A stretch of DNA of 56,775 nucleotides from CAYWOS01 sp964459985 (GCA_964459985.1 CAYWOS010000013.1:1-56775), one strand, 5' to 3'; shown: positions 1 to 7,860, counted from the stretch's first letter. Program-made: numbers and translations. Notes: generated from the letters alone by a model not told the origin.

Positions 1-20
1 ACAGATTCAGGCAGCGTTAT

Positions 21-710
21 TCACTCTTCAAGAGGTTTCACAAGCTTTACAACATCGGAGAAAACAGTTTTCGCGTACGCAAACAGGATACTGCGATTAA
101 CGCTGAACCAGGAGGGATGAACGAATTGCAGAAAGACGATACCGTTTGTGACGAAATACATCGCTCCGGACGGCAGAACGCTTGTTTGCGCTTCCGGATA
201 CAGCCTCTTGGCATAGTCGAACGTCCCACCGCATACAACAAGCTGCGGCAGAATAATACTGTCAATTTGCTTGCGTATTAAATGACCATAACGTTCGATC
301 GCGTCAAGAATCATTTGATGCTTGCTGCTTCCGTCTCCCGCCGTTTTTTTGATGTTGACGAGCGCGATTTCCCGCAGATGCTTCTGCAGCATCTCGCTGT
401 TGAGACGTCCGTCCGATTGTATACAGTCCATATAAGTGATGTTCGGATTGTACATCGCTTCCATCCATAGACAGATGTTGGGCCAATCCAGTGTTTTGGT
501 GTTGTACGCTGTCTCTTTGAGAATAGCGGTGTAGATCCAGTCATTGCTCATATTGGGCCAGTTGACTTCCTTCAGGAGGAAAAGCGTCTTGATTTTTGCA
601 TGCATATAGCATGACTCATCGGCAACGCCGTCAAAGGCGATTGGTTTGCCGTCGAAAAGCGCGCGGTTCTCCTCCAGTAGGCGTTCGATCTCCATGTTTA
701 TGCGTTCCAT
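21..710 (-). CDS. Uracil-DNA-glycosylase-fold-like protein (putative)
   Basis: Protein of 229 residues, last gene of the leftward WYL operon. I do not recognise an exact family. Four segments occur in the order expected of the uracil-DNA glycosylase superfamily fold: a hydrophobic strand ending LFLLKEVN near residue 44, IALVNIKKTAGDG near 115, a strand with VVCGG near 158, and a C-terminal FVHPSWF near 197 that resembles the HPS/HPA motif. A base-excision or nucleotide-recognition role is inference only. The ATG at 710 follows an AAAGGAG ribosome site by 7 bases. Base composition is more A+T rich than the rest of the window, and so is that of its two upstream partners, which suggests acquisition by transfer. 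The stop lies 20 bases from the window edge. Confidence 0.6.
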   Translation of the reverse strand: MERINMEIERLLEENRALFDGKPIAFDGVADESCYMHAKIKTLFLLKEVNWPNMSNDWIYTAILKETAYNTKTLDWPNICLWMEAMYNPNITYMDCIQSDGRLNSEMLQKHLREIALVNIKKTAGDGSSKHQMILDAIERYGHLIRKQIDSIILPQLVVCGGTFDYAKRLYPEAQTSVLPSGAMYFVTNGIVFLQFVHPSWFSVNRSILFAYAKTVFSDVVKLVKPLEE

Positions 711-722
711 TTGCTTCTCCTT

Positions 723-1106
723 TCAACTTTCTGCGATCCGTGTAATGTGGATATAGTTCCTGTTGCATTGGTGACATTGATAATGCTCATCAAGCAGGAG
801 CAGAACGCGCTCGGGCGAGTAGGCTGTGATGAACTGCGCTGCTTCCGTCTTGATACAGATGTCATGGAAGACCCTATACGTTTTGCTTTGTCTGTCATAT
901 ATGATTCGTCCTCTCGGGTAGAAATCAAAATCCGTATGATACTTTTTGAAATACAATTGTTCCCATATGACCTCATGGCTGAACGGATAATTCAGAAACC
1001 CATTGTGTTCTTCTGCCTGCCTAAAGGAACAGGTATGTATCAGCCAATGTTGCTCTGCATAGAAGAACAATCCGACTCGACCCATCAGATCCTTTGTGAG
1101 CAGCAT
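723..1106 (-). CDS. Conserved-looking hypothetical protein with C-terminal CxxC
   Basis: Middle gene of the leftward island operon, 127 residues from the ATG at 1106. A longer reading (to 1184) exists, but the ATG at 1106 has a GGGAGG ribosome site and lies 5 bases after the WYL stop codon, which favours the short form. The protein is rich in His, Tyr and Phe, for example IHTCSF near residue 20 and NYPFSHEVIWEQLYFKKYH near 38. It ends with CHQCNRNY near 111, a possible metal-binding CxxC pair. No signal peptide or membrane segment is visible. I cannot name the family. Tight coupling to a WYL regulator upstream and a UDG-fold-like protein 12 bases downstream suggests one functional unit. Confidence 0.6.
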   Translation of the reverse strand: MLLTKDLMGRVGLFFYAEQHWLIHTCSFRQAEEHNGFLNYPFSHEVIWEQLYFKKYHTDFDFYPRGRIIYDRQSKTYRVFHDICIKTEAAQFITAYSPERVLLLLDEHYQCHQCNRNYIHITRIAES

Positions 1107-1111
1107 ATTCG

Positions 1112-2026
1112 CTAGACCTCCCGCGCATACTCTCCGTACATAAGCAGCCAGTATTTCAGCGATACCGCATCCGTGAGAACACACACATGAAATGATTTAT
1201 CGGTGATATGGTCGAATTGCACGTCCATACCGAACCAATCCAGGACATCCCCGCATATCCCTCGGCTGCACTCCAGACGGTGGTATGCTGCTTCAAAGGA
1301 GAACATATGCAGATGTTTACCTGCATATGTTCCTACATCGAGGCCTTGTGAATACCCTGGTAATGAATAAATACTTCGCGCGGGATAGTCGCATATACGA
1401 GCATCCGTCATCCTGTCTACACGAAAGTGTGTGATTTCGTCGTACTTCTCAATGTTACAAATCAGGTAGGAACGACCGTTTGACTGGATGATACGATAGG
1501 GGGAAGCCCTATATTGCTTTTCTTCACCTTTCTCATCCAGTCTCGGATGCATTTGTTTGTCCACGTCGAAGTCATTGTAATGAAATGTGATCTGCTTTGC
1601 TTTATCGATGGCATCATGCAGTATTTCATAAGTATACATAAATTCCGGGTTTCTTGGTTTGTTTTGGGATGCGAGCGCGTCGGATTTGAAGCAATCACCG
1701 CCTAGAGCCTTTATGCGATCAATCAGATACTCGGCTTGTTTGTTTGGAATTGCGGTATTGAACCGAATACTGTCTATAATCACGTTCAATTCGGCATAAC
1801 AGAAAGAATGCTCGTAATACCAGCCGTTTCTGTATTCGATCGGATATCCGCTTTCCAAGAGTGTGGTGATGCTTTGGCGCACTGTTTTCCGTGTCGCGGA
1901 AATCCCATATTGCCGCATTAATTCGTTGATGATATCTACCTGATACATTCGATGTTCGGCATCTGTTTTTTGGCGCAGTATTTCGAGTATTGCCAGGATC
2001 AGCATCTTTTTCGGAGCGCTCGGCAT
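1112..2026 (-). CDS. WYL-domain transcriptional regulator
   Basis: 304 residues from the ATG at 2026, which has an AGGAGG site 7-8 bases upstream. The upstream in-frame ATG at 2065 sits inside the promoter and is unlikely. Residues about 1-85 form a winged helix (KKMLILAILEILRQKT, then RKTVRQSITTLLESGYPI). From about 135 a WYL domain follows (ITFHYNDFDV, YRASPYRIIQSNGRSYLIC, ITHFRVDRM), then a WCX-like C-terminal part. WYL proteins bind DNA and sense ligands, and BrxR/CapW-type members control phage-defence loci. The gene is first in an operon with two unknown genes, and its own promoter lies inside an inverted repeat, so autoregulation is likely. Its A+T-rich composition marks it as part of an accessory island. 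Confidence 0.88.
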   Translation of the reverse strand: MPSAPKKMLILAILEILRQKTDAEHRMYQVDIINELMRQYGISATRKTVRQSITTLLESGYPIEYRNGWYYEHSFCYAELNVIIDSIRFNTAIPNKQAEYLIDRIKALGGDCFKSDALASQNKPRNPEFMYTYEILHDAIDKAKQITFHYNDFDVDKQMHPRLDEKGEEKQYRASPYRIIQSNGRSYLICNIEKYDEITHFRVDRMTDARICDYPARSIYSLPGYSQGLDVGTYAGKHLHMFSFEAAYHRLECSRGICGDVLDWFGMDVQFDHITDKSFHVCVLTDAVSLKYWLLMYGEYAREV

Positions 2027-2046
2027 GATTTGATCCTCCTGCTTGA

Positions 2047-2075
2047 ATACTACTACATATGTCAATATGTGTCAA
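2047..2075 (-). promoter_or_regulatory. Promoter of the WYL operon
   Basis: Read leftward, a -35 TTGACA (2070-2075) and a -10 TAGTAT (2047-2052) are separated by exactly 17 bases. The start codon of the WYL gene is 21 bases past the -10. The -35 and spacer lie inside the nested inverted repeat at 2052-2092. Confidence 0.8.
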
Positions 2076-2092
2076 CACATCATATGTGTAGT
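2052..2092. promoter_or_regulatory. Nested inverted-repeat operator
   Basis: Outer arms ACTACATATG (2052-2061) and CATATGTGTAGT (2081-2092) are near-perfect inverted copies. Inside them ATGTGT (2067-2072) and ACACAT (2075-2080) form a second perfect pair around a CA spacer. The site covers the -35 and spacer of the WYL promoter, so a bound protein would block it. The WYL regulator itself is the natural candidate, by inference. Confidence 0.65.
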
Positions 2093-2159
2093 TTTTTACC
2101 CATTGATTCTGGTATCATTTGAAAGGAAACGGACGGAAGTAATCCATGCGGAGGAATTG

Positions 2160-2850
2160 ATGCGTATGTCGTTTTGTACGTCGTGGATCGAGACAGACGG
2201 GGAGGATAAGCGCATGTCGTTTGCGGATATCTACATATTGCGTAACAACGGGAAAAGCGCGCTGGTGCACGATACTGATCCTGTCGATGAGAACTGGCTT
2301 GCTGAATCCCAGAATGCGAAGGCTTCGGAGAATAATGATGTATTGTGGAGCTTTGAATTCTTGACCGATTATGAATATGATGCTTTGTTTATGTTACCAC
2401 ATATTTTCAACAAAAGCTACTATGTCGGGTTCGTAGACGGAAAGTGTCGGCTTATACGGGTTTCAATGGTATATCCAAAATACTTCGATGGTGGTATTGT
2501 GTGCTGCCGCAATATCACCGATATTGAGAATGATGCAATTATGTGGAAATCTTTTGGTGATGACACTTTACTGCTTTGTATTGGGGATCTAATGCGGACA
2601 TATTGCACAAGGACCCGTACCTTTTCCGATTGGTACAGAACGATATTCTGATGGAGTATTTCCTTGACCATTTGGACATTGGCGGTTTTTCACTGATTAT
2701 ATGGATTTTCGAAGCATAGCGCAATTGCGTTGGCACTGCCCTCGTCATGGGGGTATCATTATGTATTGGCTGACAAAACATTGCCGAATTGTTCTACAGA
2801 ACGAAGGCGGTGATGACAGAGGACTCCTTGATGCAAATGAACAAACTTAA
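2160..2850 (+). pseudogene. Broken island gene of unknown function (two frameshifts)
   Basis: The intact first part runs from the ATG at 2160 (GGAGG six bases upstream) to a TGA at 2649-2651, 163 residues; an upstream ATG at 2043 has no good ribosome site. Near 2590 a plausible continuation moves to the next register (NADILHKDPYLFRLVQND, then MEYFLDHLDIGGFSL), ending at a stop after 2700. Adding one G near 2693 moves it into the third register (DYMDFRSIAQLRWHCPRHGG, then MYWLTKHCRIVLQNEGG), ending at TAA 2848-2850. Each step is explained by one lost base, so the original protein was probably about 230 residues. I do not recognise the family. It lies divergent from the WYL operon and shares its A+T-rich composition. 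Sequencing error is the alternative to true decay. Confidence 0.6.
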
Positions 2851-2910
2851 ACAGTTTATACTTGCGATCATAATGTGTACACGGTTTACTCGTTCTTTAT
2901 GAGCCTGCAT

Positions 2911-2939
2911 TTGACAACCGCCCCTTGTCACCGTATAAT
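2911..2939 (+). promoter_or_regulatory. recF promoter
   Basis: TTGACA (2911-2916) and TATAAT (2934-2939) with a 17-base spacer, a full consensus pair, 30 bases before the recF start. Confidence 0.85.
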
Positions 2940-2969
2940 GATGCCATCTTGCTGCAAGGATGGTTCCGT

Positions 2970-4061
2970 ATGCTGCTGACGACGCTCCGCCTGCACGATT
3001 TCCGCAGTTACCGACAGGTGCTGCTCGCGCCGCCCAAGGGCGTGACGGTGCTGTGGGGCGTCAACGGCGCGGGAAAGACCAATCTGCTGGAGGCGGTGCA
3101 TTTGTGCTGCCTCGGGCGTAGTCACCGCACGTCGCAGGACGGGGATTTGATCCGCGAGGGCTGCGAAACGTCGGCGGTGCAGTTGACGGTCGAGCGCAGC
3201 GACGGCCGGCACGAGGTCGGCGTGCGGCTGTACAACAATCAGCAAAGAAAAAAACTGCTCTATATCAACGGCAAAACGGCGTCCAAAATGGGCGAGCTGA
3301 TCGGTCACGCGACGTGCGTGATCTTTTCGCCCGAGGATCTCATGCTGGTCAAGGACGGGCCGGCGGCACGCAGACGATTTCTGGATATGCTGCTTTCGCA
3401 GGAGAATCCGGGGTATTTTTACGCGCTGCAAAGCTATATGTCGGCGCTGCGCCAGCGAAACGCGCTGCTCAAGAGCGGCGACACGCGCTCGCTGCCGGCG
3501 TGGGACGAGCAGCTGGCGGCGGCGTCGGTCAGGATCACGCTGGAGCGCCGGGCCGCGGTCGAAACGCTGGATCAGCTGGCGCGGGAGCATTACCGCTACA
3601 TCAGCGGGCGCGAGGGCGAAGCGTTCGCGCTTCGTTATCAGGGTACGCTGGCACGAAGCGATTCGCCCGGGGAGGACATGATCAGGGCGCTGCGCGAGGC
3701 GCGGCTTAACGACCTAAAGCGCATGACCACCTCGGTCGGCCCGCACAGGGACGAAATCGCCCTGACACTTTCAGGCAAGGACTGCCGCGCCTTCGCCTCG
3801 CAGGGGCAGAGCCGCACGGCGGCGCTGTCGCTCAAGCTGTCGGCGTTTGACATGCTGGAAAAGGCGCAGGGGGAACCGCCGCTTTTGCTGCTGGACGATG
3901 TGCTCAGCGAATTGGACCCCGACAGGCGGCGGCGGCTGATCGCGCGCATCCGCTCGGCGCAGGCGCTGCTCACCTGCACCGACCGCACGGATTTCATCGG
4001 CGCCGAACCCGCGTGCGTGCTGCGCGTGGAAAACGGCGGATTGACGGAGGATTACAGGTGA
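2970..4061 (+). CDS. recF: DNA replication and repair protein RecF
   Basis: 363 residues, normal for RecF, an SMC-like ATPase that helps load RecA at single-strand gaps during recombinational repair. Walker A is WGVNGAGKTN near residue 30, the ABC-type signature region is FASQGQSRTAALSLK near 270, and Walker B is LLLLDDVLSELD near 305. The in-frame ATG at 2925 overlaps the promoter; the ATG at 2970 has AAGGA nine bases upstream and gives the usual start, LTTLRLHDFRSY. It is cotranscribed with a HAD hydrolase through a GTGA overlap. The usual neighbours dnaN and gyrB are absent: upstream is the A+T-rich island. Confidence 0.96.
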   Translation: MLLTTLRLHDFRSYRQVLLAPPKGVTVLWGVNGAGKTNLLEAVHLCCLGRSHRTSQDGDLIREGCETSAVQLTVERSDGRHEVGVRLYNNQQRKKLLYINGKTASKMGELIGHATCVIFSPEDLMLVKDGPAARRRFLDMLLSQENPGYFYALQSYMSALRQRNALLKSGDTRSLPAWDEQLAAASVRITLERRAAVETLDQLAREHYRYISGREGEAFALRYQGTLARSDSPGEDMIRALREARLNDLKRMTTSVGPHRDEIALTLSGKDCRAFASQGQSRTAALSLKLSAFDMLEKAQGEPPLLLLDDVLSELDPDRRRRLIARIRSAQALLTCTDRTDFIGAEPACVLRVENGGLTEDYR

Positions 4062-4729
4062 CGACGCATGTGATCTGGGACTGGAACGGCACGCTGCTGG
4101 ACGACGCGGCGTTTTCGATGGGATTGATGAACGGGATTCTCAAGAAGCGTCGTATGCCGACGCTGAACGGCATCGGCGATTACCACCGCGCGTTCGCGTT
4201 CCCCATCCGGCAGTACTACGCGAACGTCGGTTTGACAAGCGACGACGATTTCCTCGAGGCCGCGCACGAATGGATGGACGCGTACATGGCGGGCGAGCGC
4301 GCCTGCGCGCTTCGCGCCACGGCGGTGGAGGCGATGGACTACTTATGCGCGAAAACTATCGGTCAGGTGGTAATCTCCGCGTCTGAAATCGGCAATCTGA
4401 TCAAACAGGTGGAAAGAATCGGTATTATGGATCGTTTCGACGCGCTGTGCGGGCTTAACGATATCTACGGCACGGGCAAGGCGGACATCGCGCGGAAATG
4501 GCTGATCGATTCGGGCGCGGAAGCGAAGAACGTCGTGATGATCGGCGATACGGCGCATGATTTTGATGTGGCGCGGGCGATCGGCTGCCGGTGCGTGCTG
4601 CTGGACGGCGGGCATCAGGCGCGCGCGGCGCTCGAAACGTGCGGCTGTCCCGTCGCGGACACGCCGTACGAGGCGGCGATGATCGCGGCGGGGGAGGGCG
4701 GACATGAAAACGACGCTGGCGCTGTTTGA
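4058..4729 (+). CDS. HAD-family hydrolase (phosphoglycolate-phosphatase-like)
   Basis: 223 residues from the GTG at 4058, which overlaps the recF stop as GTGA and has GGAGG seven bases upstream. An ATG at 4013 would overlap recF by 49 bases and has no ribosome site. HAD motif I is WDWNGTLLDD near residue 8 (nucleophile Asp, with Asn replacing the usual third-position Asp). Motif II is VVISAS near 107, motif III is the Lys of GTGKADIA near 141, and motif IV is MIGDTAHDFDVA near 163. An alpha-helical cap lies between I and II, as in HAD subclass I phosphatases. The substrate cannot be told from sequence. It overlaps the next HAD gene by 26 bases. Confidence 0.85.
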   Translation: MTTHVIWDWNGTLLDDAAFSMGLMNGILKKRRMPTLNGIGDYHRAFAFPIRQYYANVGLTSDDDFLEAAHEWMDAYMAGERACALRATAVEAMDYLCAKTIGQVVISASEIGNLIKQVERIGIMDRFDALCGLNDIYGTGKADIARKWLIDSGAEAKNVVMIGDTAHDFDVARAIGCRCVLLDGGHQARAALETCGCPVADTPYEAAMIAAGEGGHENDAGAV

Positions 4730-5342
4730 TTTCGACGGCACGATGTGCCCGGGCGACAGCATTATCCGCTACGTCCGCGCCGCGCGCGGGCACGGGCTGA
4801 TGTCGCGTCGGCAGCTTTTCCATGCCGCGCTGTGCGGGCTCAAGTTTTTGATGAACATTCAGTCGTCCGACGCCATGAAATCCGAGGCGCTGTCCTTTCT
4901 CGGCGCGCTGACCGACGCCGGGCGCGCGCAGTTCGACCGCGATTTCGCGCTCAAAACGCTGCTGCCGCGCGTGTCGCCCGAGGCGTTCAAGCGCCTGAAC
5001 GCGCATCGGGAAAAGGGCGATCGGACGCTGCTGGTCACGGCGTCCACGGAAAACTATATGCGGTATGTCGCCGAATCGCTGGGATTCGACGCGCTGCTCG
5101 CCACGCCGGTCACGGCGCGCGGCGTCGTGTCGGGCAACTGTCACGGCGATGAAAAAGCGCGGCGGATCAGCGCGTATCTTAATGAGAACGCCCCCGACGC
5201 CGATCTCGCGGCGTCCTTCGCTTATGGCGACAGCGCGGGCGATCTCCCGATGCTGCGCATGGTCGGGCACGGATACCGCGTTAATCCGAAAAGGAAGCTG
5301 ACGCGTCTCGCGCCCGATCTGCCGGCGCTTTTCTGGCGCTGA
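4704..5342 (+). CDS. HAD-IB family phosphatase (SerB-like)
   Basis: 212 residues. Motif I is FDFDGTMCPGDS near residue 8, motif II LLVTAST near 113, and motif IV YGDSAGDLPML near 173. The helical cap between motifs I and II fits the HAD-IB group, which includes phosphoserine phosphatase and lipid-phosphate phosphatases. The C-terminal RVNPKRKL is often seen in such proteins. The ATG at 4704 has a GGGGGAGG site and lies within the end of the previous gene, so the two HAD proteins are translationally coupled to recF. The substrate is unknown. Confidence 0.83.
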   Translation: MKTTLALFDFDGTMCPGDSIIRYVRAARGHGLMSRRQLFHAALCGLKFLMNIQSSDAMKSEALSFLGALTDAGRAQFDRDFALKTLLPRVSPEAFKRLNAHREKGDRTLLVTASTENYMRYVAESLGFDALLATPVTARGVVSGNCHGDEKARRISAYLNENAPDADLAASFAYGDSAGDLPMLRMVGHGYRVNPKRKLTRLAPDLPALFWR

Positions 5343-5400
5343 CGCGCGCGCGGCGCTTCCCCCGCGCGGCGGGATGAGCAGAAGAAATACAGGGAAGGGT

Positions 5401-5429
5401 TTGCACATCATGGAATTCCATGATATAAT
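5401..5429 (+). promoter_or_regulatory. nfnAB promoter
   Basis: TTGCAC (5401-5406), 17-base spacer, TATAAT (5424-5429), 82 bases before the nfnA start. The spacer is occupied by a perfect palindrome, annotated separately. Confidence 0.8.
5407..5424. promoter_or_regulatory. Perfect 18-base palindrome, probable operator
   Basis: ATCATGGAATTCCATGAT is its own reverse complement and fills the spacer between the -35 and -10 of the nfnAB promoter, ending on the first base of the -10. A dimeric repressor bound here would exclude RNA polymerase. I do not recognise it as the box of a named regulator. Confidence 0.6.
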
Positions 5430-5511
5430 GGCTGCGATTTTGCGGCGCGTTCGACGATGAGCCGGGGGCCGCGCCGCAGGGAAATATCCTTTGGAAGGAA
5501 GTTATATCCGC

Positions 5512-6357
5512 ATGTACGACATACTGGAAAAGGAGCGGCTTAACGATACGGTGTCCCGTATGGTGATCAAAGCGCCGCTCGTCGCCCGCAAGGCGCTGCC
5601 CGGTCAGTTCATCATCCTGCGCATCGACGAGTTCGGCGAGCGCATTCCGCTCACCGTCGCCGATTACGATCGCGGGGAAGGCACGATCACCATTATCTAC
5701 CAGAAGGTCGGCGCGACGACGCAGCGCCTCGACCTGTTGGAGGCGGGCGATCAATTGCTTGATTTCGTCGGGCCGCTGGGCAAGGCGAGCGATCTGTCCG
5801 ATAAGCGCGGCAAGCGCGTGTGCGTGATCGGCGGGGGATTGGGCGTCGCCATCGCGTACCCGCAGGCCAAGGCGCTGCACGAATCGGGCGCGATCGTCGA
5901 TACCATCGTCGGCTTCCGCACCAAGGATCTAATCATTCTGGAGGATGATCTGTCCCTTGTCAGCGAGCGCCTGATCATCATGACCGACGACGATTCGACC
6001 GTCAACAAGGGCTTTGTGACCGACGGGCTGCGCTCGCTGCTCGGCGAAGGCGCGGCGTACGACGAGGTGATCGCCATCGGCCCGCTGCCCATGATGAAGG
6101 CGGTCTGCGATATCACGAAACCGCTGGGCATTCCCACCGTCGTCAGCATGAACTCCATCATGATCGACGGCACCGGCATGTGCGGCGGCTGCCGCATGAC
6201 GGTGGGCGGCAAAACGAAGTTCGCCTGCGTGGACGGCCCCGAGTTCAACGGACACGAGGTGGATTTCGACGAGGCGATGCTGCGCTCGCGGATGTACAAA
6301 AAGCAGGAGGCGGAGAGCATGGAGCGCCATGCCTGCCGCCTGACGGGAGGCAAATGA
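5512..6357 (+). CDS. nfnA: NfnA-like FAD/[2Fe-2S] subunit of NADH-dependent ferredoxin:NADP oxidoreductase
   Basis: 281 residues of the dihydroorotate-dehydrogenase electron-transfer subunit (PyrK) type, also called sulfide dehydrogenase beta subunit. The N-terminal FAD domain has PGQFIILRIDEFGERIPL near residue 28, then DFVGPLGKAS near 84, an NAD-binding segment CVIGGGLGVA near 105, and the C-terminal cluster motif GMCGGCRMTVGGKTKFAC near 223, with Cys residues for one [2Fe-2S]. The start at 5512 follows AAGGAAG; the in-frame ATG at 5491 is poorer. With the next gene it matches NfnAB, which couples NADH and reduced ferredoxin to NADPH formation by electron bifurcation. Sulfide dehydrogenase is the alternative name for the same architecture. 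Confidence 0.85.
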   Translation: MYDILEKERLNDTVSRMVIKAPLVARKALPGQFIILRIDEFGERIPLTVADYDRGEGTITIIYQKVGATTQRLDLLEAGDQLLDFVGPLGKASDLSDKRGKRVCVIGGGLGVAIAYPQAKALHESGAIVDTIVGFRTKDLIILEDDLSLVSERLIIMTDDDSTVNKGFVTDGLRSLLGEGAAYDEVIAIGPLPMMKAVCDITKPLGIPTVVSMNSIMIDGTGMCGGCRMTVGGKTKFACVDGPEFNGHEVDFDEAMLRSRMYKKQEAESMERHACRLTGGK

Positions 6358-6358
6358 C

Positions 6359-7750
6359 ATGCCCAATATGCAGATGACAAAAACGCCCATGCCCGAGCAG
6401 GCGCCCGATATCCGCGCGAGGAATTTCCTCGAAGTCGCGCAGGGCTACACGCCCGAAATGGCGATCAACGAGGCCAAGCGCTGCCTGAACTGCAAGCATA
6501 AACCGTGCGTGAGCGGCTGCCCCGTCAACGTGCGCATCCCCGAGTTCGTGTCGCTCGTCGCCGAGGGAAAGTTCAGCGAAGCGGCGGCCGTCGTGAAAAC
6601 CACCAACAATCTGCCCGCCATCTGCGGGCGCGTCTGCCCGCAGGAATCGCAGTGCGAAATGCACTGCGTGCGCGGCATCAAGGGCGAGCCGGTCGCCATC
6701 GGCCGCCTCGAACGCTTTGTCGCCGATTGGGCGATGTCGCATCCGGAGGGCAAGCCCGAAATCGCCGAGCCGAACGGTCACAAGGTCGCCGTCGTCGGAT
6801 CGGGCCCGGCGGGACTGACCTGCGCGGGCGATCTGGCGAGACTGGGCTACGACGTGACCGTTTTCGAGGCGCTGCACACGCCGGGCGGCGTGCTGGTGTA
6901 CGGCATTCCCGAATTCCGTCTGCCCAAGGCGCTCGTGCGCGAGGAGATCGCCTCGGTCGAGGCGCTCGGCGTCAAAATCGTGACCAACGCCGTGATCGGC
7001 AAGTGCGTGACGCTGGACGAAATGATGGCGCAACAGGGGTTCGAGGCCGTCTTTGTCGGGAGCGGCGCGGGCCTGCCCAACTTCCAGCGCATTCCGGGTG
7101 AAAACCTACTGGGCGTGTATTCCGCCAACGAGTTCCTCACGCGCATCAATCTGATGAAGGCCTACGATTTTCCCAAGTACGATACGCCCGTCAGCGTCGG
7201 CAGGCGCGTGGCGGTCGTCGGCGGCGGCAACGTCGCCATGGACGGCGCGCGCTGCGCCAAGCGCATGGGCGCCGAAGAAGTCTATATCGTGTATCGCCGC
7301 GGCGAGGCCGAAATGCCGGCGCGCGCCGAGGAAGTCCACCACGCCAAGGAAGAAGGCGTGATCTTCAAAACATTGGTCAATCCCACGGGCATTCTGGGCG
7401 ACGAGAACGGGCGCGTGCGCGGCATGACGTGCGTGAAAATGGCGCTGGGCGAGCCCGACGCCTCGGGACGCCGCCGTCCCGTCGCCATCGAGGGCAGCGA
7501 ATTCGAGCTGCCCGTCGAGACGGTCATCGTCGCCATCGGCAACAGCCCCAACCCGTTGATCCTTTCGACCACGCCGGGGCTTGACGCGCAGAAATGGGGC
7601 GGGATTATCGCCGACGAGGACGGCAGGACCAGCAAGCCCGCGGTTTACGCCGGCGGCGACGCCGTGACGGGCGCGGCGACCGTTATCCTGGCCATGGGCG
7701 CGGGCAAGAAAGCGGCTGCGGCGATTCATCAGGAGATCATGGGACGGTAA
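6359..7750 (+). CDS. nfnB: NfnB-like / glutamate synthase small-subunit-like oxidoreductase
   Basis: 463 residues, the usual length of GltA/NfnB proteins. The N-terminal region holds the cysteine motifs CLNCKHKPCVSGCP near residue 42 and CGRVCPQESQCEMHC near 88 for [4Fe-4S] clusters. An FAD-binding VAVVGSGPAGLTCAGDLA follows near 142, and an NADPH-binding VAVVGGGNVAMDGARCAK near 283. The C-terminal FAD motif is PAVYAGGDAVTGA near 429. It starts one base after the nfnA stop behind GGGAGG. No glutamate synthase large subunit is nearby, which favours the Nfn role: FAD-based bifurcation between NADPH, ferredoxin and, through NfnA, NADH. Confidence 0.87.
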   Translation: MPNMQMTKTPMPEQAPDIRARNFLEVAQGYTPEMAINEAKRCLNCKHKPCVSGCPVNVRIPEFVSLVAEGKFSEAAAVVKTTNNLPAICGRVCPQESQCEMHCVRGIKGEPVAIGRLERFVADWAMSHPEGKPEIAEPNGHKVAVVGSGPAGLTCAGDLARLGYDVTVFEALHTPGGVLVYGIPEFRLPKALVREEIASVEALGVKIVTNAVIGKCVTLDEMMAQQGFEAVFVGSGAGLPNFQRIPGENLLGVYSANEFLTRINLMKAYDFPKYDTPVSVGRRVAVVGGGNVAMDGARCAKRMGAEEVYIVYRRGEAEMPARAEEVHHAKEEGVIFKTLVNPTGILGDENGRVRGMTCVKMALGEPDASGRRRPVAIEGSEFELPVETVIVAIGNSPNPLILSTTPGLDAQKWGGIIADEDGRTSKPAVYAGGDAVTGAATVILAMGAGKKAAAAIHQEIMGR

Positions 7751-7860
7751 TCCCGCGCAAGGAATGCTCACCCTCCCGTGCGATTTGTCCGCACCGGCGG
7801 GCGCCGCGCTTCCCTGACGGCCCGCGTTTCCGCGCGCGTCATCCGAATGCGCCCGCGCCC

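Noticed and set aside
723..1184. Longer start (1184) for the 127-residue island protein
   Set aside because: It would overlap the WYL gene by 73 bases and has no ribosome site, unlike the ATG at 1106.
2786..2803. GTTCTACAGAAC palindrome as an SOS box
   Set aside because: The half sites are in the wrong order (GTTC then GAAC rather than GAAC then GTTC), and it lies inside the broken coding region.
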